Assembly (NCBI GenBank): GCA_902489075.1
Contig: CABTYO010000033.1
Coordinates: 1-21,289, forward strand
Length of the DNA: 21,289 nt
Reading direction: 5' to 3'
Origin: an uncultured Faecalicatena sp.
Lineage (GTDB): Bacteria; Bacillota; Clostridia; Lachnospirales; Lachnospiraceae
The notes below the pieces were generated by a model. That model was not told where the DNA came from and searched no databases. It saw nothing but the letters and a program-made list of their open reading frames with translations. Each line of letters opens with the position of its first letter. Positions within the stretch are counted from its first letter, which is position 1. The translations under genes and the position numbers were made by a program. Shown here piece by piece: positions 14,523 through 20,981 of this stretch.

Positions 14523-16681
14523 TGATTCAAGTGTATAGTGCCCAAAATACAAAATTTGAAAAAAATGGAGACGTGACATTATTCCCTACATCAGCAAAAA
14601 TTCATCCTATTTTGAATGGAGTATGGGAAGGCACATTGACTCATCCAATTGATGAAGAGGGACGCTGGAAATATATTACGGAAGAAGCGGTTATTAAAAT
14701 GCCAAGTTTTAATGGAGAGCAATTATTCCGAATTAAAGAAAAAGAAAAAACGGATTCAGGGATTACAGCGATGTTAGAGCCGATTTTTATGGATGCAATG
14801 GATGACTGCTTTCTGGTAGACGTAAGACCGACCAATAAGACCGGATCAGAGGCACTTGCCATTATGACAGCTTCTAATAGTAAATATACTGGAGAGTCTG
14901 ACATTATAGAGAAATCGACAGCCTACTATCAATTCAAGAATTTGATAGAAGCTATTAACGGTGAGGATGGTAACAGTTTTATAAACAGATGGGGAGGTGA
15001 AATTTTATTTGATAATTATAAAGTGATTATTAATAAGCGTGTCGGTAGTGATTACGGAGTTGAGTTGCGGTATGGAAAAAATATACCAGAGGATGGAATA
15101 AGCGAGATGGTAGATATACGGGATGTAGTCACTCGCATATATCCGAAAGCCTATAATGGGTACACAATGACAGATAATGGATATATGGACTCTGAAATTA
15201 TAAATAGTTACCCAACAGTAAAGACGGCTACAATTACATTCGAGAACGTGAAAATGCGTGCAGATGCTCAGGAGGGGGATTCAGAGAACGGAATAACTAT
15301 CTGTGATACTCAGGAGCAGCTTGATGCAGCGCTGAAGAAAGAATGCCAAGAACAATTTGAGCAGGGGATAGATAAGCCGAAAGTCACTATAACTGCAAAT
15401 ATGGTATTGCTACAGGACACAGATCTATATAAAGATTATCAGGTACTGGAGAAAGTTTCTCTCGGTGATACTATCCACTGTAAAAATAATCATCTTGGAA
15501 TTATTACAGATGCACGTGTTATTGAATTGGAATATGATTCAATTTTGAAAAAAGTGGTTTCAGTAGTTCTGGGAGATTTTTCGTATAATTATTTTAATAA
15601 TGTCTCATCTGCAGTGAACCGGATTGACAAGGCAATAAGATCTGATGGGAGTATTGTTGCGGAGGAAATCAAAGGAATTATAAACGCGATCAATGCCAGT
15701 TTGCAGTTACAATCCACGGTGGCCAAAAAGGTAAGCGGGAGAGCATTTTTGATTGAAGACTTAGATCCAGAAAGTGTGCTTTTTGGTGCAATGGAGGCTG
15801 GCACCCTGGGATTGAGAATCTCAAAGAAACGAAATCCTGACAATCGTTCATGGGCTTGGACGACAGCCATAACTGCGTTGGGAATAATTGCAGATGCCAT
15901 TGTTACAGGAAGTATTACAAGCCGAAACTGGAAACAAGACACAGCCGGTTTCAGACTCGATCTTGACAATGGAACGATAAATAGTAAGCATCTCAAACTG
16001 GATGCCAATGGCCTGTTTACTATATATAAAGCGTTGATTGATGGCGGAGAAATTACTATTACAGACAAAACCGGTAACCGAATATTTCGGGTGTCAGAAA
16101 CGGAAGGCTTTATTTTTGGAGAAGGTGAGAATGGGGCTATGCGATACGACATGGCAGACAGGATGTTAAAAATGTATAAGGATACAATACTATATGGAAG
16201 TATAACCAATTATTCCAAAAGCAATAAAAAATCGATATCCATAGGGAATAACCAGATTGATTTATATAGTTGGCAGAATAATGGAGACTATATTGGGAGT
16301 ATTGGTGCACTTGCAGTAAAGAGCGATCCTGACGGAAGACAGACATTGGGAATTTACAGCGACACTACAGACAGGATAGGACTAGGATATGTATCTGGGA
16401 AGGGTAGCGAAGGAGACAGGCTTGTTACGTTTCTGCTAACCTTAGATCCTACAAAATTGGGAAATTCCAGTTATGCAGGGAGAGCGATTAAATTTAAAGA
16501 GATTCCGGAAATACCGGGCACATTAACATTGCCAGATATCTATATAGGCACCACAAAGATAAGCGTTTTTAACGGACTGTTTACGGGAATAAAGTATGGA
16601 AGAACATTTGATGGAAAATTTAAGACTGGCGCCGGTGAAACTGTTAATGTATTCAATGGCGCAATTGAAAGTGTGACATAG
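14522..16681 (+). CDS. Tail-associated hub protein (Tal, minor structural protein)
   Basis: ATG 14522 is preferred over GTG 14513 because GGAGG (14509-14513) lies 8 nt before it; the protein is then 719 residues. Residues about 1-380 resemble the gp27-like hub domain common to phage minor structural proteins (IHPILNGVWEGTLTHPIDEEG ... LEPIFMDAMDD). The C-terminal half is beta-rich with a repeated character (LDLDNGTINSKHLKLDANGLF, SIGNNQIDLYSW) and could extend to the fibres. I see no peptidase motif in this protein; the next gene appears to provide the cell-wall enzymes. The stop is directly followed by the next ATG. Confidence 0.87.
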   Translation: MIQVYSAQNTKFEKNGDVTLFPTSAKIHPILNGVWEGTLTHPIDEEGRWKYITEEAVIKMPSFNGEQLFRIKEKEKTDSGITAMLEPIFMDAMDDCFLVDVRPTNKTGSEALAIMTASNSKYTGESDIIEKSTAYYQFKNLIEAINGEDGNSFINRWGGEILFDNYKVIINKRVGSDYGVELRYGKNIPEDGISEMVDIRDVVTRIYPKAYNGYTMTDNGYMDSEIINSYPTVKTATITFENVKMRADAQEGDSENGITICDTQEQLDAALKKECQEQFEQGIDKPKVTITANMVLLQDTDLYKDYQVLEKVSLGDTIHCKNNHLGIITDARVIELEYDSILKKVVSVVLGDFSYNYFNNVSSAVNRIDKAIRSDGSIVAEEIKGIINAINASLQLQSTVAKKVSGRAFLIEDLDPESVLFGAMEAGTLGLRISKKRNPDNRSWAWTTAITALGIIADAIVTGSITSRNWKQDTAGFRLDLDNGTINSKHLKLDANGLFTIYKALIDGGEITITDKTGNRIFRVSETEGFIFGEGENGAMRYDMADRMLKMYKDTILYGSITNYSKSNKKSISIGNNQIDLYSWQNNGDYIGSIGALAVKSDPDGRQTLGIYSDTTDRIGLGYVSGKGSEGDRLVTFLLTLDPTKLGNSSYAGRAIKFKEIPEIPGTLTLPDIYIGTTKISVFNGLFTGIKYGRTFDGKFKTGAGETVNVFNGAIESVT

Positions 16682-17713
16682 ATGGCAGATTTAGAAACAG
16701 CAGTGCAGAACATGGTAAATATGTGCAATGATAATTCGTACGGTTATCGGCTGGGAGGCTGGGGACCGTACGATTTTGATTGTGCTAGTTCCATTATAAC
16801 AGCATTACGTAACGCCGGTTTCGATACAGGTAATGCAACATATACAGGAAACATGAGTACGGAATTATGTGCACGTGGATGGACAAGGCTGGAGATGGGA
16901 ACTGGGCTAAAAAGAGGAGACATCCTGCTTAATGAGGTGAACCATACCGCCATGTACGTTGGAAACAATCAGGTTGCAGAGTTTTCTTCTGATTATGATG
17001 GCGTAAGCGGGGATAGTTCGGGCAGAGAAGCAAGTGTACATGGGTACTACAACTTTCCGTGGGACTGCATATTGCGATATCCGTCAACCACTATAAAGAT
17101 TCCACCGGCTGAGGGATACACAGAAAATGGAGCCTGGACAGGTATTTTTTATACCAAAGAAGGAGACTGCGTGCATGTAAAAAGAGGATTTATAGAATAT
17201 GTGGAATTTGGTGTTATTGACATTACACCAGATGTGATATCAACGAATGCATATCTGTCAGAAGAACAGATGTTACAGAATGCCAGATACATATTGCAGT
17301 ATCTCATGGCCCGCGGATGGTCAAGGAATGCTGTGTGCGCAATGCTTGGGAATATGCAGAGTGAGTCTACTATCAATCCCGGTATTTGGGAGTCACTGGT
17401 ATATGGGAATTATTCCGGGGGATATGGATTAGTGCAGTGGACGCCGGCAAGCAAATACACAGATTGGGCAGTATCAAAGGGGTATGAAATAGGAGACATT
17501 AATGGTCAGCTTGAGAGAATCATATGGGAGGCAGAGAATGGCCAGCAATGGATTGCTACTTCCGCGTATCCGATGTCATTCACGGAATTTTCGAAGTCTA
17601 ACGATAGCTCGTATAATTTAGCGTTGGCATTTTTAGCGAATTATGAAAGACCACTGGACCCGTATCAGCCAATACGAGGTGATCAGGCCGAAAATTGGAA
17701 TAAAAAACTTTAG
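16682..17713 (+). CDS. Two-domain tail peptidoglycan hydrolase (amidase-like + lysozyme-like)
   Basis: This 343-residue protein starts at ATG 16682, adjacent to the preceding TAG, with no good ribosome binding site, so it is probably translated by coupling. The N-terminal domain (1-135) looks like a NlpC/P60-type phage amidase: C34 in YDFDCASS and H88 in NEVNHTAMYV are the likely catalytic pair. The C-terminal domain (about 195-343) matches the phage tail lysozyme type: NAVCAMLGNMQSESTINPG with E228 as likely catalytic acid, then GYGLVQWTP (248-255). Placed between Tal and baseplate genes, it probably cuts the wall locally during DNA entry rather than at lysis. Confidence 0.85.
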   Translation: MADLETAVQNMVNMCNDNSYGYRLGGWGPYDFDCASSIITALRNAGFDTGNATYTGNMSTELCARGWTRLEMGTGLKRGDILLNEVNHTAMYVGNNQVAEFSSDYDGVSGDSSGREASVHGYYNFPWDCILRYPSTTIKIPPAEGYTENGAWTGIFYTKEGDCVHVKRGFIEYVEFGVIDITPDVISTNAYLSEEQMLQNARYILQYLMARGWSRNAVCAMLGNMQSESTINPGIWESLVYGNYSGGYGLVQWTPASKYTDWAVSKGYEIGDINGQLERIIWEAENGQQWIATSAYPMSFTEFSKSNDSSYNLALAFLANYERPLDPYQPIRGDQAENWNKKL

Positions 17714-17727
17714 GAAGGAGGGATTGG

Positions 17728-18450
17728 ATGAACGTAATTAAACGCAATGTTTTCATATTGACGGATAAGATTAAAGACCCGATTGAATATTTGCAGGGAA
17801 CAAATGCTATTCCGATAGAATTTTCTTTCAGGGATTTTGACATTCCTGCAAATTCTGAGGTCCGGGTACTTGTTGAAAAGCCATCAGGACATAAAAGATT
17901 TGAAGAAGTGACTACAATTTCAGGAAATGTAGTTACGGTATATCCAGATCAGCAGATGATGGCGGAAGCAGGAATATCAGGGATGCAGTTGGAAATTGTT
18001 AATAGGAATGAAATTCTTGCAACATTTCTCCAGCCTGTAAATATAAAAAGAACTGCTATTCCAATAAGAAGTGGAAGCGGATCGGGATTTTTGGAAGACA
18101 TCATCAAGGATGCAGAAACTGCCACGGATCGTGCCAATGAAGTATCTGATCGGATAGAGAAAAAAGCACAGGCGGGCGATTTTTCTGCCACTGTTAAGGT
18201 TGGTAGCACAGTTACCGGAGACCCCGGCACTCCTGCCGCAGTTAAGAATTCCGGGACCACGAAGGACGCGGTACTGGATTTTACAATCCCGAAAGGGGTA
18301 CCAGGCGTTGCAACATCTTTGGCACCGGGGATTTTTGGTATGTATATCCGTGAGGATGGACATTTAATTGTCCGGCACAATAATAACGACCCCGCACCAC
18401 CACTTAAAGTGATTGACGGGCATTTAGTTTATGTAATCGAGGAGGATTAA
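17728..18450 (+). CDS. BppU-like upper baseplate protein
   Basis: This 240-residue protein starts at ATG 17728 after GGAAGGAGGG. The N-terminal region (about 1-115; MNVIKRNVFILTDKIKDPIEYLQGTN) follows the BppU N-terminal pattern of lactococcal-type baseplates, which tethers receptor-binding proteins to the tail tip. Residues about 125-150 form a short coiled coil. The C-terminal part (FSATVKVGSTVTGDPGTPA ... VLDFTIPKG) is the linker module often next to collagen-like fibres. It ends in two DGHL motifs (REDGHLIV, VIDGHLVYVIEED), and the next gene product ends in the same way. Confidence 0.8.
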   Translation: MNVIKRNVFILTDKIKDPIEYLQGTNAIPIEFSFRDFDIPANSEVRVLVEKPSGHKRFEEVTTISGNVVTVYPDQQMMAEAGISGMQLEIVNRNEILATFLQPVNIKRTAIPIRSGSGSGFLEDIIKDAETATDRANEVSDRIEKKAQAGDFSATVKVGSTVTGDPGTPAAVKNSGTTKDAVLDFTIPKGVPGVATSLAPGIFGMYIREDGHLIVRHNNNDPAPPLKVIDGHLVYVIEED

Positions 18451-18451
18451 A

Positions 18452-18934
18452 ATGGGACAGACATTGGATTTAGGATCTGTTGTGGGCCCACAGGGTCAAA
18501 AGGGAGACAAAGGTGATACAGGAGCTAAAGGAGCGACTGGAGCGACAGGAGCTAAAGGCGTATCTATAAGACTTTTAGGGGCGTGGGCTTCTGGAACGGC
18601 GTACGTTAATGATGGCAGTTATATTGATATGGTAACATCTGGCGGTAACACATACGGTTGTGTTAAATCACATACAGCATCATCGACTATTACAGTTACA
18701 AATACGACATATTGGCAGATGATTGCAGCTAAAGGTAATACAGGTGCACAGGGACCAAAAGGGGATACGGGTGCCACGGGCCCTCAGGGGTCACAGGGTC
18801 CAAAGGGAGACAAGGGTGATACAGGTGCGACAGGACCGAAAGGAGCGACAGGGGCCACAGGACCTCAAGGACCGGCAGGACCGACCCCAAAATTTGAGCT
18901 TCGCGATGGGCATTTATGGGCAATATATGAATAG
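18452..18934 (+). CDS. Collagen-like fibre protein with carbohydrate-binding-like insert
   Basis: This 160-residue protein starts at ATG 18452 after GGAGG. Two collagen-like G-x-y blocks, residues 12-36 (8 triplets) and 95-145 (17 triplets), flank a globular domain (about 40-91). That insert has the pattern LGAWASGTAYVNDGSY...GNTYGCVKSH...YWQMIA, like a chitin/carbohydrate-binding module of the CBM5/12 kind. It probably forms a trimeric fibre that contacts host surface sugars. It ends in FELRDGHLWAIYE, echoing the BppU-like protein. The fibre module at 18946 follows 11 nt later. Confidence 0.88.
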   Translation: MGQTLDLGSVVGPQGQKGDKGDTGAKGATGATGAKGVSIRLLGAWASGTAYVNDGSYIDMVTSGGNTYGCVKSHTASSTITVTNTTYWQMIAAKGNTGAQGPKGDTGATGPQGSQGPKGDKGDTGATGPKGATGATGPQGPAGPTPKFELRDGHLWAIYE

Positions 18935-18945
18935 GAGGTGGAAAG

Positions 18946-19527
18946 ATGGCAACAAAAGAAGTTGATTTGGGGATGGTCAGGGGAGATATAAACGATTCTG
19001 TGGCAACATTTACGCAGGCGTCTACTAGATCGAATATCAACAGCGGGGAAACCGGTAAGACGATATTTGGAAAGATTAAGAAATATTTTGCAGATTTGGG
19101 TGTGGCTGCCTTTTGTGCAGTTGTAAACAATGCGACTACCACAACAGCAAACACGGTCCTTGATGGTCGAATGGGAAAAATATTCATGGACAAAATTGAT
19201 GAACTAAATCGCAATAGCCAGTCTGTGACCAAATACGATGAATTTGTTACATCTGAGTATAAGATTACCCGGTTAGGATCATATAAGCAATTTATTTATA
19301 ATGGACGTGTTCCGCATGACTGGAAGGCGGGTATACAATTTGCACTAAATACTTCGGCGTATCCCGAAGAATACAGACCGAAGACAACATTTAGCGTTGT
19401 CGCAACAATCGCCGGGAATAACACAACAGCAGCAATTGATTTTAGATCTGATGGATTCATTTACATAAAGCCCTCTGCATTGATCAGTGCTGATAGTTGG
19501 GTAACAATTCATGTCATGTATTTTTAA
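18946..19527 (+). CDS. Tail fibre/receptor-binding protein with switchable C-terminus (state A)
   Basis: This 193-residue protein starts at ATG 18946 after AGGAGG. The N-terminal 85 residues (MATKEVDLGMVRGDINDSV ... KIFMDKIDELNRN) look like a helical stalk that anchors the fibre. From about residue 94 a beta-rich domain follows (ITRLGSYKQFIYNGRVPHDW ... EEYRPKTTFS), ending WVTIHVMYF, as expected for a receptor-binding tip. Codons 86-93 lie in the left copy of the 23-bp inverted repeat (19202-19224). The expressed tip is therefore one of two cassettes and would be exchanged for the one on the - strand (19530-19862) after inversion. Confidence 0.85.
   Translation: MATKEVDLGMVRGDINDSVATFTQASTRSNINSGETGKTIFGKIKKYFADLGVAAFCAVVNNATTTTANTVLDGRMGKIFMDKIDELNRNSQSVTKYDEFVTSEYKITRLGSYKQFIYNGRVPHDWKAGIQFALNTSAYPEEYRPKTTFSVVATIAGNNTTAAIDFRSDGFIYIKPSALISADSWVTIHVMYF
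19202..19224 (+). repeat. Left crossover repeat of the invertible segment
   Basis: This 23-bp repeat matches the inverted copy at 19839-19861 at 22 of 23 positions; the single mismatch is G19217. The inner 20 bp read ACTAAAT-CGCAAT-AGCCAGT: two imperfect inverted 7-bp arms around a 6-bp centre, as expected for a tyrosine recombinase core site. It codes for ELNRNSQS of the fibre stalk. Confidence 0.85.
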
Positions 19528-19529
19528 AA

Positions 19530-19862
19530 TTAAATCTGATATATCCACATACGGGCGTATTGCGTAGTTTTAAAGGTTATAGTCAACTTGTGTCTCTGGA
19601 TCACAAATGTATTGACATCCTTTTCAGCCCCCAGTAAGGCCTTGTTCCACCCATTATCACGTACATATAAAAGATACATGTATGGAGGATATACGCCATC
19701 GCTGCCATTAAGGTTTCGGACAACAACAATGTACATCCTTTCGGCTTCGAGGTTAGTGGCATTTGTCATAGACGTACCGCCATTCGCCCCAGTGCTGGCA
19801 GATTCGATATATTTAAAGCTGCCAAGCAGGCTGTTGGTAGACTGGATATTGCGATTTAGTTG
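19530..19862 (-). CDS. Silent alternative fibre C-terminus (cassette B)
   Basis: On the - strand a frame runs from 19862 to the TAA complementary to 19530-19532, giving 110 residues. It opens inside the right repeat as QLNRNIQSTNSLLGSF, i.e. the same frame and almost the same residues as the stalk of the expressed gene. After inversion the fused product would be 195 residues (state A has 193). The rest (MYIVVVRNLNGSDG ... LLYVRDNGWNKALLG ... FVIQRHKLTITF, ending MWIYQI) is beta-rich and differs from cassette A. It lacks its own promoter and N-terminus here, so it should be silent in this orientation. Confidence 0.85.
   Translation of the reverse strand, partial: QLNRNIQSTNSLLGSFKYIESASTGANGGTSMTNATNLEAERMYIVVVRNLNGSDGVYPPYMYLLYVRDNGWNKALLGAEKDVNTFVIQRHKLTITFKTTQYARMWIYQI
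19839..19861 (-). repeat. Right crossover repeat of the invertible segment
   Basis: This is the inverted copy of the 23-bp sequence at 19202-19224. Read on the - strand its core is ACTAAAT-CGCAAT-ATCCAGT, with a T where the left copy has G. The arms are more symmetric here than in the left copy. It lies 95 bp upstream of the next gene's start. Confidence 0.85.
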
Positions 19863-19921
19863 AAAATTGAATATGGAACTCGTAGACCCGGGACTGCAAA
19901 TGCGGTCCTATTTTAATGCCC

Positions 19922-19942
19922 GGCCGGCGGCAGGTAGCCGGC
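19922..19942 (+). promoter_or_regulatory. GC-rich hairpin before the RBS of the next gene
   Basis: GCCGGC (19923-19928) and GCCGGC (19937-19942), a self-complementary word, can pair around an 8-nt loop. AGAAAGGAAAG and ATG 19957 follow directly. No U-tract follows, so it is unlikely to be a terminator. A similar arrangement precedes the endolysin gene (20949-20982). Confidence 0.45.
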
Positions 19943-19956
19943 AGAAAGGAAAGAAT

Positions 19957-20340
19957 ATGGAAAAATTAGTATTGAAAGACAACACTGAGATCGAGATCAG
20001 GCCCGGCGCCAGCATCGGCAGCATTACTGCAGCAGTGGCAGATTTTACAGCCCTCGGTGCAGTGGCTGGATCGCTAACGCAGGCAGGGAACCTGGATGAA
20101 GTAAGGTTTAAGTCGGATGAGATACTGACTGGAGAGTACGCTAATATGAAATTGGAAACGCCATTATTTAGGTCTGTGGACATTCTGGATGGAAAAGTAC
20201 TGGTCACATTCGGAATCCGGCGTAAGACAGAGATGGAACTGGCGATAGAAGAGTTGCGCTCCGGTCAGGACCTGCAGGATGGAGCAATTGCCGATTTAGG
20301 GGAAGTAGTAAGCACAATTGCGGAAGGAGGTACGCTGTAA
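19957..20340 (+). CDS. Conserved phage protein of unknown function
   Basis: This 127-residue protein starts at ATG 19957 after GAAAGGAAAG; an upstream ATG at 19867 in the same frame lacks a ribosome binding site. The N-terminus (MEKLVLKDNTEIEIRPGASIG) and the C-terminal helix (ELAIEELRSGQDLQDGAIADLGEVVSTI) are a pattern I recognise from uncharacterised proteins between fibre and lysis genes of Clostridia phages. The strand-rich body and C-terminal coiled-coil-like helix suggest a tail or baseplate accessory, but this is inference. It ends in a TAATG overlap with the next small gene. Confidence 0.7.
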   Translation: MEKLVLKDNTEIEIRPGASIGSITAAVADFTALGAVAGSLTQAGNLDEVRFKSDEILTGEYANMKLETPLFRSVDILDGKVLVTFGIRRKTEMELAIEELRSGQDLQDGAIADLGEVVSTIAEGGTL

Positions 20341-20483
20341 TGGTTGATTTTTATTTGAAACGGATCGATAAGAGATTAATGGAGCCGGAGGATGTGCCGA
20401 ATTACTGGCGGTCAGAAGTAGAAGCAAAAATTAAGAAAGAGAGTGAGGGAAATGAAGAAGATGGAGCAGGCAAATTACATTAA
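20340..20483 (+). CDS. Small XkdX/CD1375-like phage protein
   Basis: This 47-residue protein starts at ATG 20340, overlapping the previous stop (TAATG). The sequence MVDFYLKRIDKRLMEPEDVP followed by a charged helix resembles the short XkdX- or CD1375-like proteins encoded near the holin in Clostridia phages and in the PBSX group. The function is unknown. It overlaps the beginning of the holin gene by about 30 nt in another frame. Confidence 0.6.
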   Translation: MVDFYLKRIDKRLMEPEDVPNYWRSEVEAKIKKESEGNEEDGAGKLH

Positions 20484-20937
20484 AGCGGTAGTAGCGACCG
20501 TGTTTGGATTCCTGACATCACTGATAGGTGTTTTGGCATTGCCAGTAGTTCTAGTCGTTATTTGTAACTTGATTGACTACATAACAGGGTTAATGGCATC
20601 CCAGTACCGTAATCAGGATATCAATTCATACAAAAGTATCCGCGGTATCATGAAAAAGATATGCATGTGGCTCCTCATTGTGGTAGGGGCAATAATTGAT
20701 CAGATGCTTATTTATGCATCGGATATAGTTGGATTTACCATGCCGTTTACTTTTTTAGTAGCATGCATCGTTGCATTATGGATCATTTGCAACGAGATTA
20801 TAAGTATACTTGAAAATGTTAAGGATATGGGAGTGAATATACCAGGTTTTCTGGAACCGCTCGTTAAGAATATTAAATCACAGGTAGAGGATAAAGCAGA
20901 TATAACTAATAAATCAGATTCAGGGGACGCAGAATAG
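20452..20937 (+). CDS. Holin (toxin secretion/phage lysis holin type)
   Basis: This protein of about 160 residues has three to four hydrophobic segments: VVATVFGFLTSLIGVLALPVVLVVICNL, then MWLLIVVGAIIDQMLIYA, then FTFLVACIVALWIICNEIISIL. The motif NLIDYITGLMASQ and a charged C-terminus fit the phage_holin_4 type of clostridial phages. It makes the membrane lesions that release the endolysin. Starts at GTG 20443, ATG 20452 and ATG 20461 are all possible; GTGAGGGA before the latter two makes them likelier. The lysin gene follows after 44 nt. Confidence 0.85.
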   Translation: MKKMEQANYIKAVVATVFGFLTSLIGVLALPVVLVVICNLIDYITGLMASQYRNQDINSYKSIRGIMKKICMWLLIVVGAIIDQMLIYASDIVGFTMPFTFLVACIVALWIICNEIISILENVKDMGVNIPGFLEPLVKNIKSQVEDKADITNKSDSGDAE

Positions 20938-20966
20938 CGTCCTCTCTTTGCGCCGGCGCAATGCCG
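20925..20966 (+). promoter_or_regulatory. Hairpin over the holin stop and palindrome before the lysin RBS
   Basis: GGACGC (20925-20930) pairs with GCGTCC (20937-20942) around the holin stop codon (TAG 20935-20937). It is followed by CTCTTT, too weak for a confident terminator. Next comes TGCGCCGGCGCA (20949-20960), a perfect 12-bp palindrome. CGGC/GCCG (20954-20957/20963-20966) can form an alternative small hairpin just before GAAAGGG. It may tune lysin translation or transcript level. Confidence 0.4.
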
Positions 20967-20981
20967 AGAAAGGGAAAAAAT

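Larger units (their letters stand above)
19202..19861. other. Invertible DNA segment of the tail fibre gene
   Basis: A 660-bp segment is bounded by inverted copies of a 23-bp sequence. It contains the 3' part of the expressed fibre gene on + (to 19527) and an open, stop-free alternative 3' cassette on - (19530-19862). The two stop codons face each other, 2 bp apart (19528-19529). Inversion would place the - cassette behind the shared N-terminus in the same reading frame. This architecture is that of phage tail-fibre and shufflon-type switches. No promoter is needed on -, because only the cassette joined to the late operon is expressed. Confidence 0.85.

Noticed and set aside
15589..16209. Long - strand open frame (206 codons) opposite the Tal gene
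   Set aside because: It lies fully inside a well-supported + strand gene, has no ribosome binding site, and its serine/isoleucine-rich composition is that of an antisense shadow.
18460..18890. Short GC-rich direct repeats as a possible CRISPR or tandem repeat array
   Set aside because: They are collagen-coding triplets with variable units and no spacers.
18723..18965. Second + strand frame over the collagen repeats
   Set aside because: Repetitive GGN codons keep several frames open. The G-x-y frame is clearly the coding one.
18946..19861. Diversity-generating retroelement as the source of fibre variation
   Set aside because: No reverse transcriptase gene and no template/variable repeat pair are present; the inverted repeats explain the arrangement.
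19588..19863. + strand open frame inside the right half of the invertible segment
   Set aside because: The - strand frame here is continuous with the fibre stalk through the repeat and reads as a fibre tip. The + frame has no ribosome binding site and looks like its shadow.
19860..19890. Possible promoter (TTGAAA) just right of the invertible segment
   Set aside because: No -10 hexamer lies at a suitable distance; the gene is served by the late operon.
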